Shown in pieces: positions 17,757 through 28,329 of a DNA stretch of 64,000 nucleotides. The translations under genes were made by a program, and so were the position numbers. The notes beneath the pieces are model-generated. The model made no database searches and had not been told where the DNA came from. It saw only the letters and a program-made list of their open reading frames with translations. Each line of letters begins with the position of its first letter. Position 1 is the first letter of the stretch. Source of the stretch: Paenibacillus artemisiicola (GTDB taxonomy: Bacteria > Bacillota > Bacilli > Paenibacillales > Paenibacillaceae); assembly GCF_017652985.1 (NCBI RefSeq), contig NZ_JAGGDJ010000003.1, positions 248,001 to 312,000 of the forward strand, written 5' to 3'.

Positions 17757-18731
17757 TTACGGGGCGGTCTGCCGCGGAGCGGCGAACAGCTTCGTTTCGC
17801 CGGCGGTCCCGTGCTGTTTGCGGAACTGCTTCGGCGTCATGTTGAAGCGCTTCTTGAAGACGTAGTACAAGTAGTTGCTGCTCGCGAACCCGTGCTCCAG
17901 CGCGATCTGCTCGATCGGGCGGCTGCCTTCGACGATGGCGGAGCAGATCTGCGAGAGCCGGTAGTTTTCCAGGTAGGCCGTGAACGATTCCTCGCCCTGT
18001 TCCCGGAACACCCGCTGAAGCTGCCGGGCGCTGATCGGGATCCGTTCGGCGACCTCCTGCAGCGTCAGCGGCTGCGCGTAGTTGTCGTGAATGAACTGCG
18101 TCGCGATCCGGAAGCGGTGCTCGTTGATGCTGCGCGACGGCGGTTCGAACGTCACGTTCGGTATGGCGGACATCCGCGCGGAGCGGAGCAGGATCTGGAT
18201 GATCGCCTGCTTGATCGTGGAGAACGCGCCGGGCTGGCCTTCGTTCCACGCGCGGTACGCCGTCAGGAACCACGCCATCGCGTTGTACTGATCGACGTGC
18301 GGACGCATCGGCAAGTTGTCGAGCGCCCGGATGCACGCTTCCGCCTCGTGGCGTTCCCACGGATCGCCCCAACTCGCTTCCTGCTCCGATTCCTTGATCG
18401 GCACGATGTCGATATGCAGGCACAGCTCGTCCATCGCTTCGCGGGCATCGGCTTCCTGCTGGTGGATGACGTTCGGTCCGGTCAGGTAGAAGAGCCCTTC
18501 GTGCAGCGGGTAGACGTTGTCTTCCATAACGACCGTGCCCTTGCCGCGCGGAATGAAATGGAACTCGTATTCCGAATGCTTGTGGAAGCGGACGATCTTG
18601 CCGGGAGCGAAGGAGGTCAAGTGGCAGCGCAGCACGCGAAACCCGTATCCTCCCCAGCGGAACTGTATATCGAGCCGGTCGATCGCATCGTTACGCTCGG
18701 CCATGAGCGAATAGGCAAACGGTTTTGCCAA
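17757..18731 (-). CDS. AraC family transcriptional regulator with N-terminal cupin
   Basis: This 324-residue protein has an N-terminal cupin-like domain (about residues 30-110; VRFHKHSEYEFHFIPRGKGT) and a C-terminal AraC double helix-turn-helix (about 220-315; LTLQEVAERIPISARQLQRV and SSNYLYYVFKKRFNMTPKQF). The start is TTG with GGGGGAG six bases upstream. It is 37 bases downstream of a Gfo/Idh/MocA oxidoreductase gene on the same strand and probably controls it in response to a sugar-like ligand. The repeats upstream of that oxidoreductase are candidate binding sites. Confidence 0.88.
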   Translation of the reverse strand: MAKPFAYSLMAERNDAIDRLDIQFRWGGYGFRVLRCHLTSFAPGKIVRFHKHSEYEFHFIPRGKGTVVMEDNVYPLHEGLFYLTGPNVIHQQEADAREAMDELCLHIDIVPIKESEQEASWGDPWERHEAEACIRALDNLPMRPHVDQYNAMAWFLTAYRAWNEGQPGAFSTIKQAIIQILLRSARMSAIPNVTFEPPSRSINEHRFRIATQFIHDNYAQPLTLQEVAERIPISARQLQRVFREQGEESFTAYLENYRLSQICSAIVEGSRPIEQIALEHGFASSNYLYYVFKKRFNMTPKQFRKQHGTAGETKLFAAPRQTAP

Positions 18732-18768
18732 ACCTTACTCCCCCTTTCTCCCTGCCGGACGGCGCGGT

Positions 18769-19761
18769 TTAGTTGTTCAGCTCGGCCAGGGTCACGACGC
18801 GCTTCTCCGCGTTCGAGATCGTGGCGGCTTCCATCAATTTCGTCAGGTCGACGGCGAGGCCCACGTTCTCCGTCGCTTCCGTGCCGTTCTGCACATGGCC
18901 GGCGAATTGGTCGAACGCGGAAATCCGCTGTTCCGGCAGCTCGATCGTTACCCATTCCTTCGACTCGAGCTTGTTGCTGCGGACGCGGACCGCTTCGTCC
19001 GGCGAGCCGTACAGCAGCGTGCCTTCCGTGCCGTGGATCTCGACGCTGAACGGGGAGTGCGCGTTCACGAAGCCCGCTTCGACGATGCCGATCGCGCCGT
19101 TCCCGTAACGGAGCGTCGCTACCGCGTTGTCTTCGACTTCCTTGCCCGTGACGTAGCCGAACGACGCGCTCACGCTCTCCGGCAGGCCGAGGAAGAGGCG
19201 GGTCAGGTACATCGGGTGGCAGCCGAGGTCGATCAGCGCGCCGCCGCCGCATTGCTCGAGGTTGAAGAAGTGTTCAGGCAGCCAGTTCGCCGTCGCGCCG
19301 TTGTGGGACAGGCGCACGCGCGCTTGCGTCAGCTGGCCGAGCAGGCCTTGGCTGAGCACTTCTTGCGCGGCCAGCGTGTACCGGTCGTTCAGGCGCGGGA
19401 GGGAGACCGTCAGCTTCACGCCGGCTTCGTTCACGGCGGCGATGATTTCGTTCACTTCGCGCAGCGTAGGGGCGATGACTTTCTCCGTGAAAATATGCTT
19501 GCCGGCGCGCGCGGCTTTCACCATCACGTCGCGGTGGAGGTTCGTCGGCGTGTCGACGACGACCGCGTCGATGTCGCCTCGGGCGAGCAGCTCGTCCAGG
19601 TCGGCGAAGAACGGCACGCCGAGCTTATCGGCGGCTTCTTGGCCGCGGGCCGGAATTTCGTCCCATACGGCGACGACTTCGGTGTTCGGGTTCTTTTGCA
19701 CGTCTCTCGTGTAATCCCAAGCGTGAACATGCCAGTAGCTGAGCATAGCGATGCGAATCAT
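18769..19761 (-). CDS. Gfo/Idh/MocA family NAD(P)-dependent oxidoreductase
   Basis: This 330-residue protein has an N-terminal Rossmann fold (RIAMLSYWHVHAWDYTRDV) and the family motif EKVIAPTLREVNEI (EKP-like region, here EKV). Its C-terminal alpha/beta domain carries GGGALIDLGCHPMYLTRLF, whose histidine is the usual catalytic residue. Such enzymes oxidise sugars, inositols or related polyols; the substrate here is unknown. AGGAGG precedes the ATG, and the gene is first in an operon with the AraC regulator. Confidence 0.88.
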   Translation of the reverse strand: MIRIAMLSYWHVHAWDYTRDVQKNPNTEVVAVWDEIPARGQEAADKLGVPFFADLDELLARGDIDAVVVDTPTNLHRDVMVKAARAGKHIFTEKVIAPTLREVNEIIAAVNEAGVKLTVSLPRLNDRYTLAAQEVLSQGLLGQLTQARVRLSHNGATANWLPEHFFNLEQCGGGALIDLGCHPMYLTRLFLGLPESVSASFGYVTGKEVEDNAVATLRYGNGAIGIVEAGFVNAHSPFSVEIHGTEGTLLYGSPDEAVRVRSNKLESKEWVTIELPEQRISAFDQFAGHVQNGTEATENVGLAVDLTKLMEAATISNAEKRVVTLAELNN

Positions 19762-19805
19762 GGCGTGATTCCTCCTAATAGTGGGTGAAGTCGGATCGAC
19801 TCGGA

Positions 19806-19923
19806 TTTGTCGCGCAATTACAGTTTTTCATGCTCTAATTATGCGACACATGTATACGGTAACACAAATAAAATCGGGCTATAATACGTATCCGTGCCAA
19901 TAAAACTACAAAATCGCGACAAA
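19806..19923 (-). promoter_or_regulatory. Repeated TGTCGC half-sites upstream of the oxidoreductase-araC operon
   Basis: TGTCGCGCAATTA (19808-19820) and TAATTATGCGACA (19836-19848) form an inverted repeat matching at 11 of 13 positions. A third copy, CGCGACAAA (19915-19923), is the exact complement of TTTGTCGCG at 19806-19814. On the minus strand a possible -10 CATAAT falls inside the middle copy. The sites could bind the AraC protein encoded in the operon; this is inference. Confidence 0.45.
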
Positions 19924-20050
19924 TTGCTTGGCGCCATTTCGGAATCGGCTTCGAAATTGACGCGGACGCCGAATTGCGGCATGATAGAATGAAGCAAATC
20001 AAGCTGCCAAGCCTCGCGCGCGACGCGCGGGCGGAAAGGGGACGACCGCC

Positions 20051-20323
20051 ATGCGAACCATCATGAAAGCGCCGATTCACGCATACCGCCGGTTCATATC
20101 GCCGCTCAAGCCGCCGACCTGCCGGTTTTATCCCACCTGCTCCGCCTACGCGCTCGAGGCGATCGACAAGCACGGGCCGCTGCGCGGCGGCTGGCTGGCA
20201 GTCCGGCGGATCTGCCGCTGCCATCCGTTCCATCCGGGAGGCATCGACTACGTTCCGCCGACGCGGGAGGAGCTTGCCCGGCAGGGCGCCCCGCTTGACA
20301 GCGCCGCGCGGGATTCGGTATAG
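20051..20323 (+). CDS. yidD: Membrane protein insertion efficiency factor YidD
   Basis: This 90-residue protein has the YidD signature [19 protein letters not shown] followed by [20 protein letters not shown], with the conserved cysteines. YidD is a small membrane-associated protein that helps YidC/SRP-dependent insertion. Length is normal (70-110 residues). It stands alone, just upstream of the metG T-box leader. Confidence 0.93.
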   Translation: MRTIMKAPIHAYRRFISPLKPPTCRFYPTCSAYALEAIDKHGPLRGGWLAVRRICRCHPFHPGGIDYVPPTREELARQGAPLDSAARDSV

Positions 20324-20339
20324 TTTCAGCAAGAGCATG

Positions 20340-22740
<2,401 letters not shown>

Positions 22741-22752
22741 GACGGACTTCGG

Positions 22753-22785
22753 CCGCCGGGGCGATTCGCCCCGGCGGTTGTTTGT
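22753..22785 (+). terminator. Probable terminator after metG
   Basis: CCGCCGGGGCGA pairs perfectly with TCGCCCCGGCGG (22766-22777) and is followed by TTGTTTGTT. The U-tract is imperfect, so efficiency is uncertain. Confidence 0.6.
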
Positions 22786-22833
22786 TGACAGGACATTCGC
22801 GGCTCTATATAATCTTCATAGTAATGTTTACGA
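22785..22833 (+). promoter_or_regulatory. Sigma-A promoter with overlapping Zur box for the zinc importer
   Basis: TTGACA (22785-22790) and TATAAT (22808-22813) are perfect consensus hexamers with a 17-base spacer. Immediately downstream, TAGTAATGTTTACGA (22819-22833) matches the Bacillus Zur consensus TCGTAATNATTACGA at 12 of 14 defined positions. The site overlaps the likely transcription start, so zinc-loaded Zur should block initiation. No zur gene is in the window. Confidence 0.8.
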
Positions 22834-22860
22834 TTATGATAGATAGACCGGGGTGCAGCG

Positions 22861-23802
22861 ATGTTCATGCGCAAGAGATGGTTATCTACGGCCGTTGCGG
22901 CCGTTTCTTTTTTCCTGCTGGCGTTCTTCGCCGCCGGCTGCGGCTCGGCCGGACAAGGCAAGCTGGTAGCAGGCAAGCTGAACGTGGTCACGAGCTTTTA
23001 TCCGCTCTATTTTCTCGCCCAGTCGATCGGCGGCGCGGACGCCAACGTCATCAATATGATTCCGGCGGGCGTGGAGCCGCATGACTGGACGCCGAAGAGC
23101 CGGGACCTGGACACGGCGTCGAAGGCGCAGCTGTTCCTGTACAACGGCGCGGGCCTGGAAGGCTGGGTCGACGACTTCCTGCAGGGGCTGCCGGGCGATT
23201 CGAAGCTCGTGACGGTGGAAGCGAGCCAAGGCATAACGCTGCTGCCGGGCAATCCGGAGGATGGCGAGACGGATCGTAGCCACGTCGATCCGCATACGTG
23301 GGTCAGCCCGAAGTCGATGCTGATTATGGCGAAGACGGTGGCGGACCGGTTCGCGCAGGCGGACCCGACGCACCAAGCGGTCTACGAGGCGAATTACGGC
23401 GCGCTCAAGGAGAAGCTGGAAGCGCTGGACCGGGAATACGCGACGCGGCTGGCGGCCGTGAAGAAGAAGGATATCGTCACGTCGCATCAAGCGTTCGGGT
23501 ATTTGGCGCGGGACTACGGGCTGCGGCAAGTGGCGATAATGGGGTTATCGCCCGACGCGGAGCCGAAAGCGCGGGATTTGCTGCGCATCTCGAAATTCGT
23601 GAAGGCGAACGGCATCAAAACGATTTTCTTCGAGGAACTGGTGTCCGACGAAATCGCCAAGACGCTCGCCCGCGAAGCGAAGGTGAGCACGACGGTGCTG
23701 AACCCCCTGGAAGGGCTGACGCCGAAGCAGGCGTCGAAGGGCGAGGATTATTTTTCGCTCATGCGGGCGAATTTGCAAAATCTAGTACAGGCTTTACAAT
23801 AG
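22861..23802 (+). CDS. znuA: Zinc ABC transporter substrate-binding lipoprotein
   Basis: This 313-residue protein begins with a lipoprotein signal peptide ending FFAAGC (Cys27). The mature part is a cluster-A-I metal-binding protein with candidate ligands in GVEPHDWTPKS, DPHTWVSP, TSHQAFGYLARDYGL and the late FFEELVSDEIA segment. The acidic/His loop typical of zinc binders is short (PEDGETDRSHVDPH). It is first of three genes encoding a zinc importer, and the Zur-like box upstream supports zinc rather than manganese. Confidence 0.9.
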   Translation: MFMRKRWLSTAVAAVSFFLLAFFAAGCGSAGQGKLVAGKLNVVTSFYPLYFLAQSIGGADANVINMIPAGVEPHDWTPKSRDLDTASKAQLFLYNGAGLEGWVDDFLQGLPGDSKLVTVEASQGITLLPGNPEDGETDRSHVDPHTWVSPKSMLIMAKTVADRFAQADPTHQAVYEANYGALKEKLEALDREYATRLAAVKKKDIVTSHQAFGYLARDYGLRQVAIMGLSPDAEPKARDLLRISKFVKANGIKTIFFEELVSDEIAKTLAREAKVSTTVLNPLEGLTPKQASKGEDYFSLMRANLQNLVQALQ

Positions 23803-23835
23803 ACGTAGGGTTATACGAGGGCGGGAGTGAAACGC

Positions 23836-24636
23836 ATGTTAATTCAAAAACGGCCGTCGCGCCTGGACTGTCACGATCCGGTCATCGAGCTCGACGGCGT
23901 CTCCTTTGCCTATGAGCAGAAGCGCGTCTTGGACGACGTCTGCTTGACGGTGCAAGAACGCGACTTCGTCGGCGTGATCGGCTCGAACGGCGCGGGGAAA
24001 ACGACGCTGATGCGCATGATCGTCGGGCTGCTGAGGCCGACGGAAGGCGCCATCCGGCTGTTCGGCAAGCCGATCGGCGAGTTCCGCGAGTGGGACCGGA
24101 TCGGCTACGTGCCGCAAAAAAATTCGTTCAATCCGCTGTTCCCGGCGACGGTGCGCGAGGTCGTGCTGTCCGGCCTGTACAATCGCGGCAAGCTGTTCAA
24201 GCGCGTCACGAAGGCGGACGCGGCCAAATGCGAAGAGGCGCTGCACGCCATGAACATCGAGGACTTGGCGGGGAAGCGCATCGGCCAGCTGTCCGGCGGG
24301 CAGCAGCAGCGCGCGTTCCTGGCGCGCGCGCTCATCAACAATCCAGCGCTGCTCATCCTCGACGAGCCGACGGTCGGCATCGACGCGGAGACGCAGGAGG
24401 GATTCTTCCATCTCGTCAAGCACATGCATCAGCATCATAACATCACGTTCCTGATGGTGTCGCACGACATGGAGATGATCCGCTCGTACCTCGGCAGCGA
24501 GCCGAAGCACGAGAGCGGCAAGATCAAATTTTACGTAAAACATTCCCACGATCTCGAAGATTGTGCGGAAACGAACCTGTCGCACAGCCTGCGCGGCCTG
24601 CGCCAGTCCATGGAGAGAGGGAAAGTAGGCGTATAG
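23836..24636 (+). CDS. znuC: Zinc ABC transporter ATP-binding protein
   Basis: This 266-residue ABC ATPase has Walker A (GSNGAGKTTLMRM), Q-loop region VPQKNSFNP, signature LSGGQQQRAFLA, Walker B LLILDEPTVGID and switch His (VSHDMEMI). The start at ATG 23836 fits GGGAG 8 bases upstream better than the in-frame GTG at 23827. It lies between the binding protein and permease genes. Confidence 0.92.
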   Translation: MLIQKRPSRLDCHDPVIELDGVSFAYEQKRVLDDVCLTVQERDFVGVIGSNGAGKTTLMRMIVGLLRPTEGAIRLFGKPIGEFREWDRIGYVPQKNSFNPLFPATVREVVLSGLYNRGKLFKRVTKADAAKCEEALHAMNIEDLAGKRIGQLSGGQQQRAFLARALINNPALLILDEPTVGIDAETQEGFFHLVKHMHQHHNITFLMVSHDMEMIRSYLGSEPKHESGKIKFYVKHSHDLEDCAETNLSHSLRGLRQSMERGKVGV

Positions 24637-24639
24637 CGG

Positions 24640-25446
24640 TTGGATATTTTAACGCTTGAATTTTTTCAAAGGGCGCTGATCGGGGGCGCGCTGATCGGGA
24701 TTACGGCGCCCCTTCTGGGACTGTTCCTCGTCCTGCGGCGGCTGTCGATGATCGGAGACACGCTGTCGCACGTCTCGATCGCCGGCGTGGCGCTGGGCTT
24801 CCTGACCGGCATTTATCCCGTCGCGGTGGGGCTCGTGTTCGCGATCGCGGCGACGTTCGCGATCGAGAAGCTGCGCAAGGCTTACCGGACGTACGCGGAG
24901 CTGTCGATCGCCATCATCATGTCCGGCGGCGTCGCGTTGGCATCGCTGCTGTTCTCGATGGGCAAGGGCTTCAACGTCAGCGTGACGGGCTACCTGTTCG
25001 GCAGCATCTACACGCTCGACACCGTCGACCTCGTGCTGATCGGCAGCGTGACGGTCGTGGTGCTGCTGGCGGTGAGCCTGCACGCGAAGGAGCTCTTCCT
25101 GCTCGCCTTCGACGAAGACGCCGCCGCGGTCAGCGGACTGCCGACGAAATATTTTAACTTCCTGATCAGCATTCTGACGGCGCTCGTCATCAGCGTCTCG
25201 ATCAAGATCGTCGGCGCGCTGCTCGTATCCGCGCTGCTCACGATTCCGGCGGCGTGCAGCCTCGCCGTGGCGCGAAGCTTCCGGCAATCCGTCATGACGG
25301 TCGTCGTCGTCGCGGAGCTCGCGGTCGTGGCCGGCCTGCTTATCGCGGGCGTCTGGAACCTCGCCCCCGGGGGCACGATCGTCATGCTGCTCATCGTCGT
25401 ATTGCTGCTGCTGCTCACGTTCCGAAGAAAGTTCAGCACAGGCTAG
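24640..25446 (+). CDS. znuB: Zinc ABC transporter permease
   Basis: This 268-residue membrane protein of the ABC-3 family has about eight helices, with family landmarks RRLSMIGDTLSHVSIAGVAL and DEDAAAVSGLPTKYFN. The start appears to be TTG three bases after the ATPase stop, and no better start is nearby. It forms the translocation channel of the zinc importer. Confidence 0.92.
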   Translation: MDILTLEFFQRALIGGALIGITAPLLGLFLVLRRLSMIGDTLSHVSIAGVALGFLTGIYPVAVGLVFAIAATFAIEKLRKAYRTYAELSIAIIMSGGVALASLLFSMGKGFNVSVTGYLFGSIYTLDTVDLVLIGSVTVVVLLAVSLHAKELFLLAFDEDAAAVSGLPTKYFNFLISILTALVISVSIKIVGALLVSALLTIPAACSLAVARSFRQSVMTVVVVAELAVVAGLLIAGVWNLAPGGTIVMLLIVVLLLLLTFRRKFSTG

Positions 25447-25462
25447 AAGCGGAGGGAATCAT

Positions 25463-26176
25463 ATGGCCGACGTTACGGTTTGGGCGGCGTTCGGGGCAGG
25501 GATCGCATCCTTCATCTCGCCCTGCTGCCTGCCGCTCTACCCGTCCTATCTATCGTACATAACCGGCGTATCCGTCACGGATTTGAAGAGCGAACGTCCC
25601 GGCAGGGAGGTACGGGTCCGCACGATGACCCATACGCTGTTTTTCATTCTCGGGTTCTCGATCGTCTACTATACGCTCGGCTACGGCACCAACGCCTTCG
25701 CGGAGCAGTTCTCGAAATACCAGGATCTCATCCGCCAGCTGTCGGCGGTGCTCATCATCCTGATGGGATTCATTCTCATGGGGCTGATCCAGCCCAAGGT
25801 GCTGCTGCGGGAAATGAAAATGCCGCTCCGCATGAAGAAATCCGGCTATCTGGCGTCGCTGATCTTCGGCGTCGGCTTCTCCGCCGGCTGGTCGCCCTGC
25901 ACGGGGCCGATCCTCGCCAGCATCCTGCTGCTGGCCGCTTCCCAGCCGGGAACGTGGTTTGAGCTGACGACCGCGTACGCGCTCGGCTTCGCCATTCCGT
26001 TCTTCGTGCTGGCGTTCTTCATCGGGTCCACGCGCTGGATCGTCCGCTACTCCGCCGTCATGATGAAAATCGGCGGCGCGGTCATGCTGCTGATGGGCTT
26101 CCTGCTCTTCACGGATCAGATGACGAAGATCACGATTTGGCTCAATTCCATCACGCCGGAATTCATGAAGTTCTAA
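25463..26176 (+). CDS. ccdA: Cytochrome c biogenesis protein CcdA
   Basis: This 237-residue membrane protein has six helices and the two redox cysteine regions expected for CcdA/DsbD-type electron carriers (SPCCLPLYPSYLSYITG in helix 1; SAGWSPCTGPILASILL in helix 4). CcdA passes reducing power across the membrane to thioredoxin-like proteins for cytochrome c maturation and, in Bacillus, spore maturation. GGAGGGAATCAT precedes the ATG. Its stop overlaps the stop of the convergent splB gene. Confidence 0.93.
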   Translation: MADVTVWAAFGAGIASFISPCCLPLYPSYLSYITGVSVTDLKSERPGREVRVRTMTHTLFFILGFSIVYYTLGYGTNAFAEQFSKYQDLIRQLSAVLIILMGFILMGLIQPKVLLREMKMPLRMKKSGYLASLIFGVGFSAGWSPCTGPILASILLLAASQPGTWFELTTAYALGFAIPFFVLAFFIGSTRWIVRYSAVMMKIGGAVMLLMGFLLFTDQMTKITIWLNSITPEFMKF

Positions 26177-27246
26177 GTAAAATATTCGATCTTCGCGTCC
26201 GCGAAATGGTCAAAGATGCGCTCCGAGATGAACATCCGGAGCGCTTCTGCTTGTTCGTCGGGGTAGACGTACTTGCCCTGGCCCCAGCGGCCCCACTTGT
26301 ACTTGCGCTTCTCGATGTCCATTTCGAGCTTCGTGCGCGGGTAGCGTTTTTCGATCACGTTTTTAGCGGTCTTCGTGAACCGGTGCTGGATCAGCTCGAA
26401 GGTCAGGTTGGACGACGCCTCCTTCGGCAGCGCCCGCGCGAGCTCGGCGAGCAGCTCGGCATAGCCGTCCTGCCACCCCTCGTGCCAGATGATCGGCGCG
26501 ATGATGAAGCCGAGCGGGTAGCCGGCGCCCGCGATTTTGGCCGCGGCTTCGATGCGCTTCTCGAACGGCGAAGTGGACGGCTCGAAATGCTTGATGACGT
26601 ATTTCGCGTTGACGCTGAAGCGAATCCGGGTATGGCCGTTGTGCTTGATATCGAGCAGCGAATCGACATAGTGGAATTTGGTCACGAAGCGCAGCCGGCC
26701 GTATTCCTGCTCCGCCATGAACGCGATGAGCTCCTTCAGGCTGCCGGTAATCGGCTCCAGCCCGACGGGATCGGACGTACAGGCCGCTTCGAAGCGGGTG
26801 ATCTCGGGCTTCCGTTCGTCGATATAACCCTTGGCCGCTTCCAGGATATCGTCCATGTTGACATAGACGCGGATGTACGGCTTCGCGCCCAGCGTCGTCT
26901 GCAGGTAGCAGTAATGGCAATGGCCCATGCAGCCGGTCGCGATGGGGATGGCGTATTCCGCCGACGGCTTCGACGTATCGAATTTCAGCGTTTTGCGGAT
27001 GCCGACGACGAGGGTTCGCTTGGCGATCTTGTATTGTTCGAGCTCGGTGTCGCCCGGCAAATTCGTGATGCGGTTATGGGAAGTCGTCATCTGATACGGG
27101 ATGTCGAGGGACTTGACCCAATCCATGATCTGCCGGCCCTTCGGATAGTCGAGCGAAGCCGGTTCGAAGTAGACCAGCTCGGGAATGAACGATTCGTGTA
27201 CGCGCCTGGCCGGCGCCGGCCGTTCGAGCGTCGGAGTGTTGTCCAT
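26173..27246 (-). CDS. splB: Spore photoproduct lyase (radical SAM)
   Basis: This 357-residue radical SAM enzyme has the 4Fe-4S cluster cysteines C106, C110 and C113 in CMGHCHYC. Cys156 in RFEAACTSDP lies 43 residues after the last cluster cysteine, the same spacing as catalytic Cys141 to Cys98 in B. subtilis SplB. It repairs the UV lesion 5-thyminyl-5,6-dihydrothymine during spore germination. AAGGAGG precedes the ATG at 27246. No splA-like gene is adjacent. Confidence 0.96.
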   Translation of the reverse strand: MDNTPTLERPAPARRVHESFIPELVYFEPASLDYPKGRQIMDWVKSLDIPYQMTTSHNRITNLPGDTELEQYKIAKRTLVVGIRKTLKFDTSKPSAEYAIPIATGCMGHCHYCYLQTTLGAKPYIRVYVNMDDILEAAKGYIDERKPEITRFEAACTSDPVGLEPITGSLKELIAFMAEQEYGRLRFVTKFHYVDSLLDIKHNGHTRIRFSVNAKYVIKHFEPSTSPFEKRIEAAAKIAGAGYPLGFIIAPIIWHEGWQDGYAELLAELARALPKEASSNLTFELIQHRFTKTAKNVIEKRYPRTKLEMDIEKRKYKWGRWGQGKYVYPDEQAEALRMFISERIFDHFADAKIEYFT

Positions 27247-27445
27247 GGCTGCCGTCCTCCTTGGTTTTTCGTTAGTGTGGGACGCGGCGAGGGGGAGCAA
27301 ACATGGAAAGTTAAGACGGGGCCGCAGGTTGCGGCACGGGGGCCGGCAGTGTATGATACTAAGAGTGGCGCGGCCGCCCGGTTGTCCGGACCGCGCGGCG
27401 CAAAGATCCGTTCGTACGGGATGCAGGTGAAATGGAGGTTGTACG

Positions 27446-27874
27446 ATGCCGACTCCAAGTATGGAGGATTATTTGGAACGCATTTATAAATTAATCGACG
27501 AGAAGGGCTACGCCCGGGTCTCCGACATCGCGGAAGGGTTGGAAGTGCATCCGTCCTCCGTCACGAAGATGATCCAGAAGCTGGACAAGGACCAATATTT
27601 GATTTACGAGAAATACCGGGGGCTCGTCCTGACGAACAAAGGGAAAAAAATGGGGAAACGGCTGATGGAACGGCACCATCTGCTGGAATCGTTTCTGACG
27701 GTGATCGGCGTCCAAGAAGAGAACATTTATAAGGACGTCGAAGGCATCGAGCATCACTTGAGCTGGGATTCCATTACGTGCATCGAGACGCTGGTGGAGT
27801 TTTTCCGGCGGGAGCCCGAGCGGTTGGAAGCGTTTAAATCGGTTCACGCCGAGCTGAACAACGAAGAATCGTAA
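27446..27874 (+). CDS. mntR: Manganese-responsive DtxR-family regulator MntR
   Basis: This 142-residue protein has an N-terminal winged helix ([29 protein letters not shown]) and a C-terminal metal-binding dimerisation domain ([28 protein letters not shown]). Length and residues match Bacillus MntR, which represses Mn import and activates efflux when Mn is high. TGGAGG lies 8 bases before the ATG. No Mn transporter is adjacent. Confidence 0.95.
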   Translation: MPTPSMEDYLERIYKLIDEKGYARVSDIAEGLEVHPSSVTKMIQKLDKDQYLIYEKYRGLVLTNKGKKMGKRLMERHHLLESFLTVIGVQEENIYKDVEGIEHHLSWDSITCIETLVEFFRREPERLEAFKSVHAELNNEES

Positions 27875-27902
27875 TGAACCCTTATTAATTGCAAAACTAG
27901 CT

Positions 27903-27956
27903 AAAAGGGGCTTTCCGACGACGCATGCGGCGCATGCGCGATGGAAAGCCCCTTTT
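27903..27956. terminator. Bidirectional terminator
   Basis: AAAAGGGGCTTTCC (27903-27916) pairs with GGAAAGCCCCTTTT (27943-27956). The loop contains a further small stem GCATGCG/CGCATGC. It lies between convergent mntR and the yqhP-like gene. Confidence 0.88.
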
Positions 27957-27979
27957 GTGCCTGTACCGGACGACGCTGC

Positions 27980-28279
27980 CTAATGGTACTTAGGCAGATC
28001 GTCGTCGTCCTTGCCGCCCTCGATGACGCGGAACGGCATGTTTTTGCGCGTCTTCGTCCGGCTCGCCTGCTGGTCCCGGCGGGCGCCGGTTTTGTACCGC
28101 TGCGGCGGCTTCGGCGATTTCGCCTTCGCGCCCGGCGGGAATTTGTAAAGCAGGTAAATCGCGCCGAACACAAAGACAGGAATCAGAAGCTGATAGGGAT
28201 TGCTGATCGTTTGCGAAACAAGGCCAACGACGACGAGCACGAGGATGATGATGGTTGGCAGACTCATTTTTCGAGGCAT
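27980..28279 (-). CDS. Small membrane protein, YqhP/SA1362-like
   Basis: This 99-residue protein has two hydrophobic helices (SLPTIIILVLVVVGLVSQTI and LLIPVFVFGAIYLLYKF) followed by a basic tail and an acidic end (GGKDDDDLPKYH). Position next to the yqhQ-like gene matches yqhP in Bacillus, whose members are called SA1362 family; function is unknown. AAGGGTGA precedes the ATG. Confidence 0.72.
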   Translation of the reverse strand: MPRKMSLPTIIILVLVVVGLVSQTISNPYQLLIPVFVFGAIYLLYKFPPGAKAKSPKPPQRYKTGARRDQQASRTKTRKNMPFRVIEGGKDDDDLPKYH

Positions 28280-28329
28280 GACGCGCTCACCCTTCCTTCC
28301 CGAATCTTGATTTCAGTCCAGCTCCAGGA

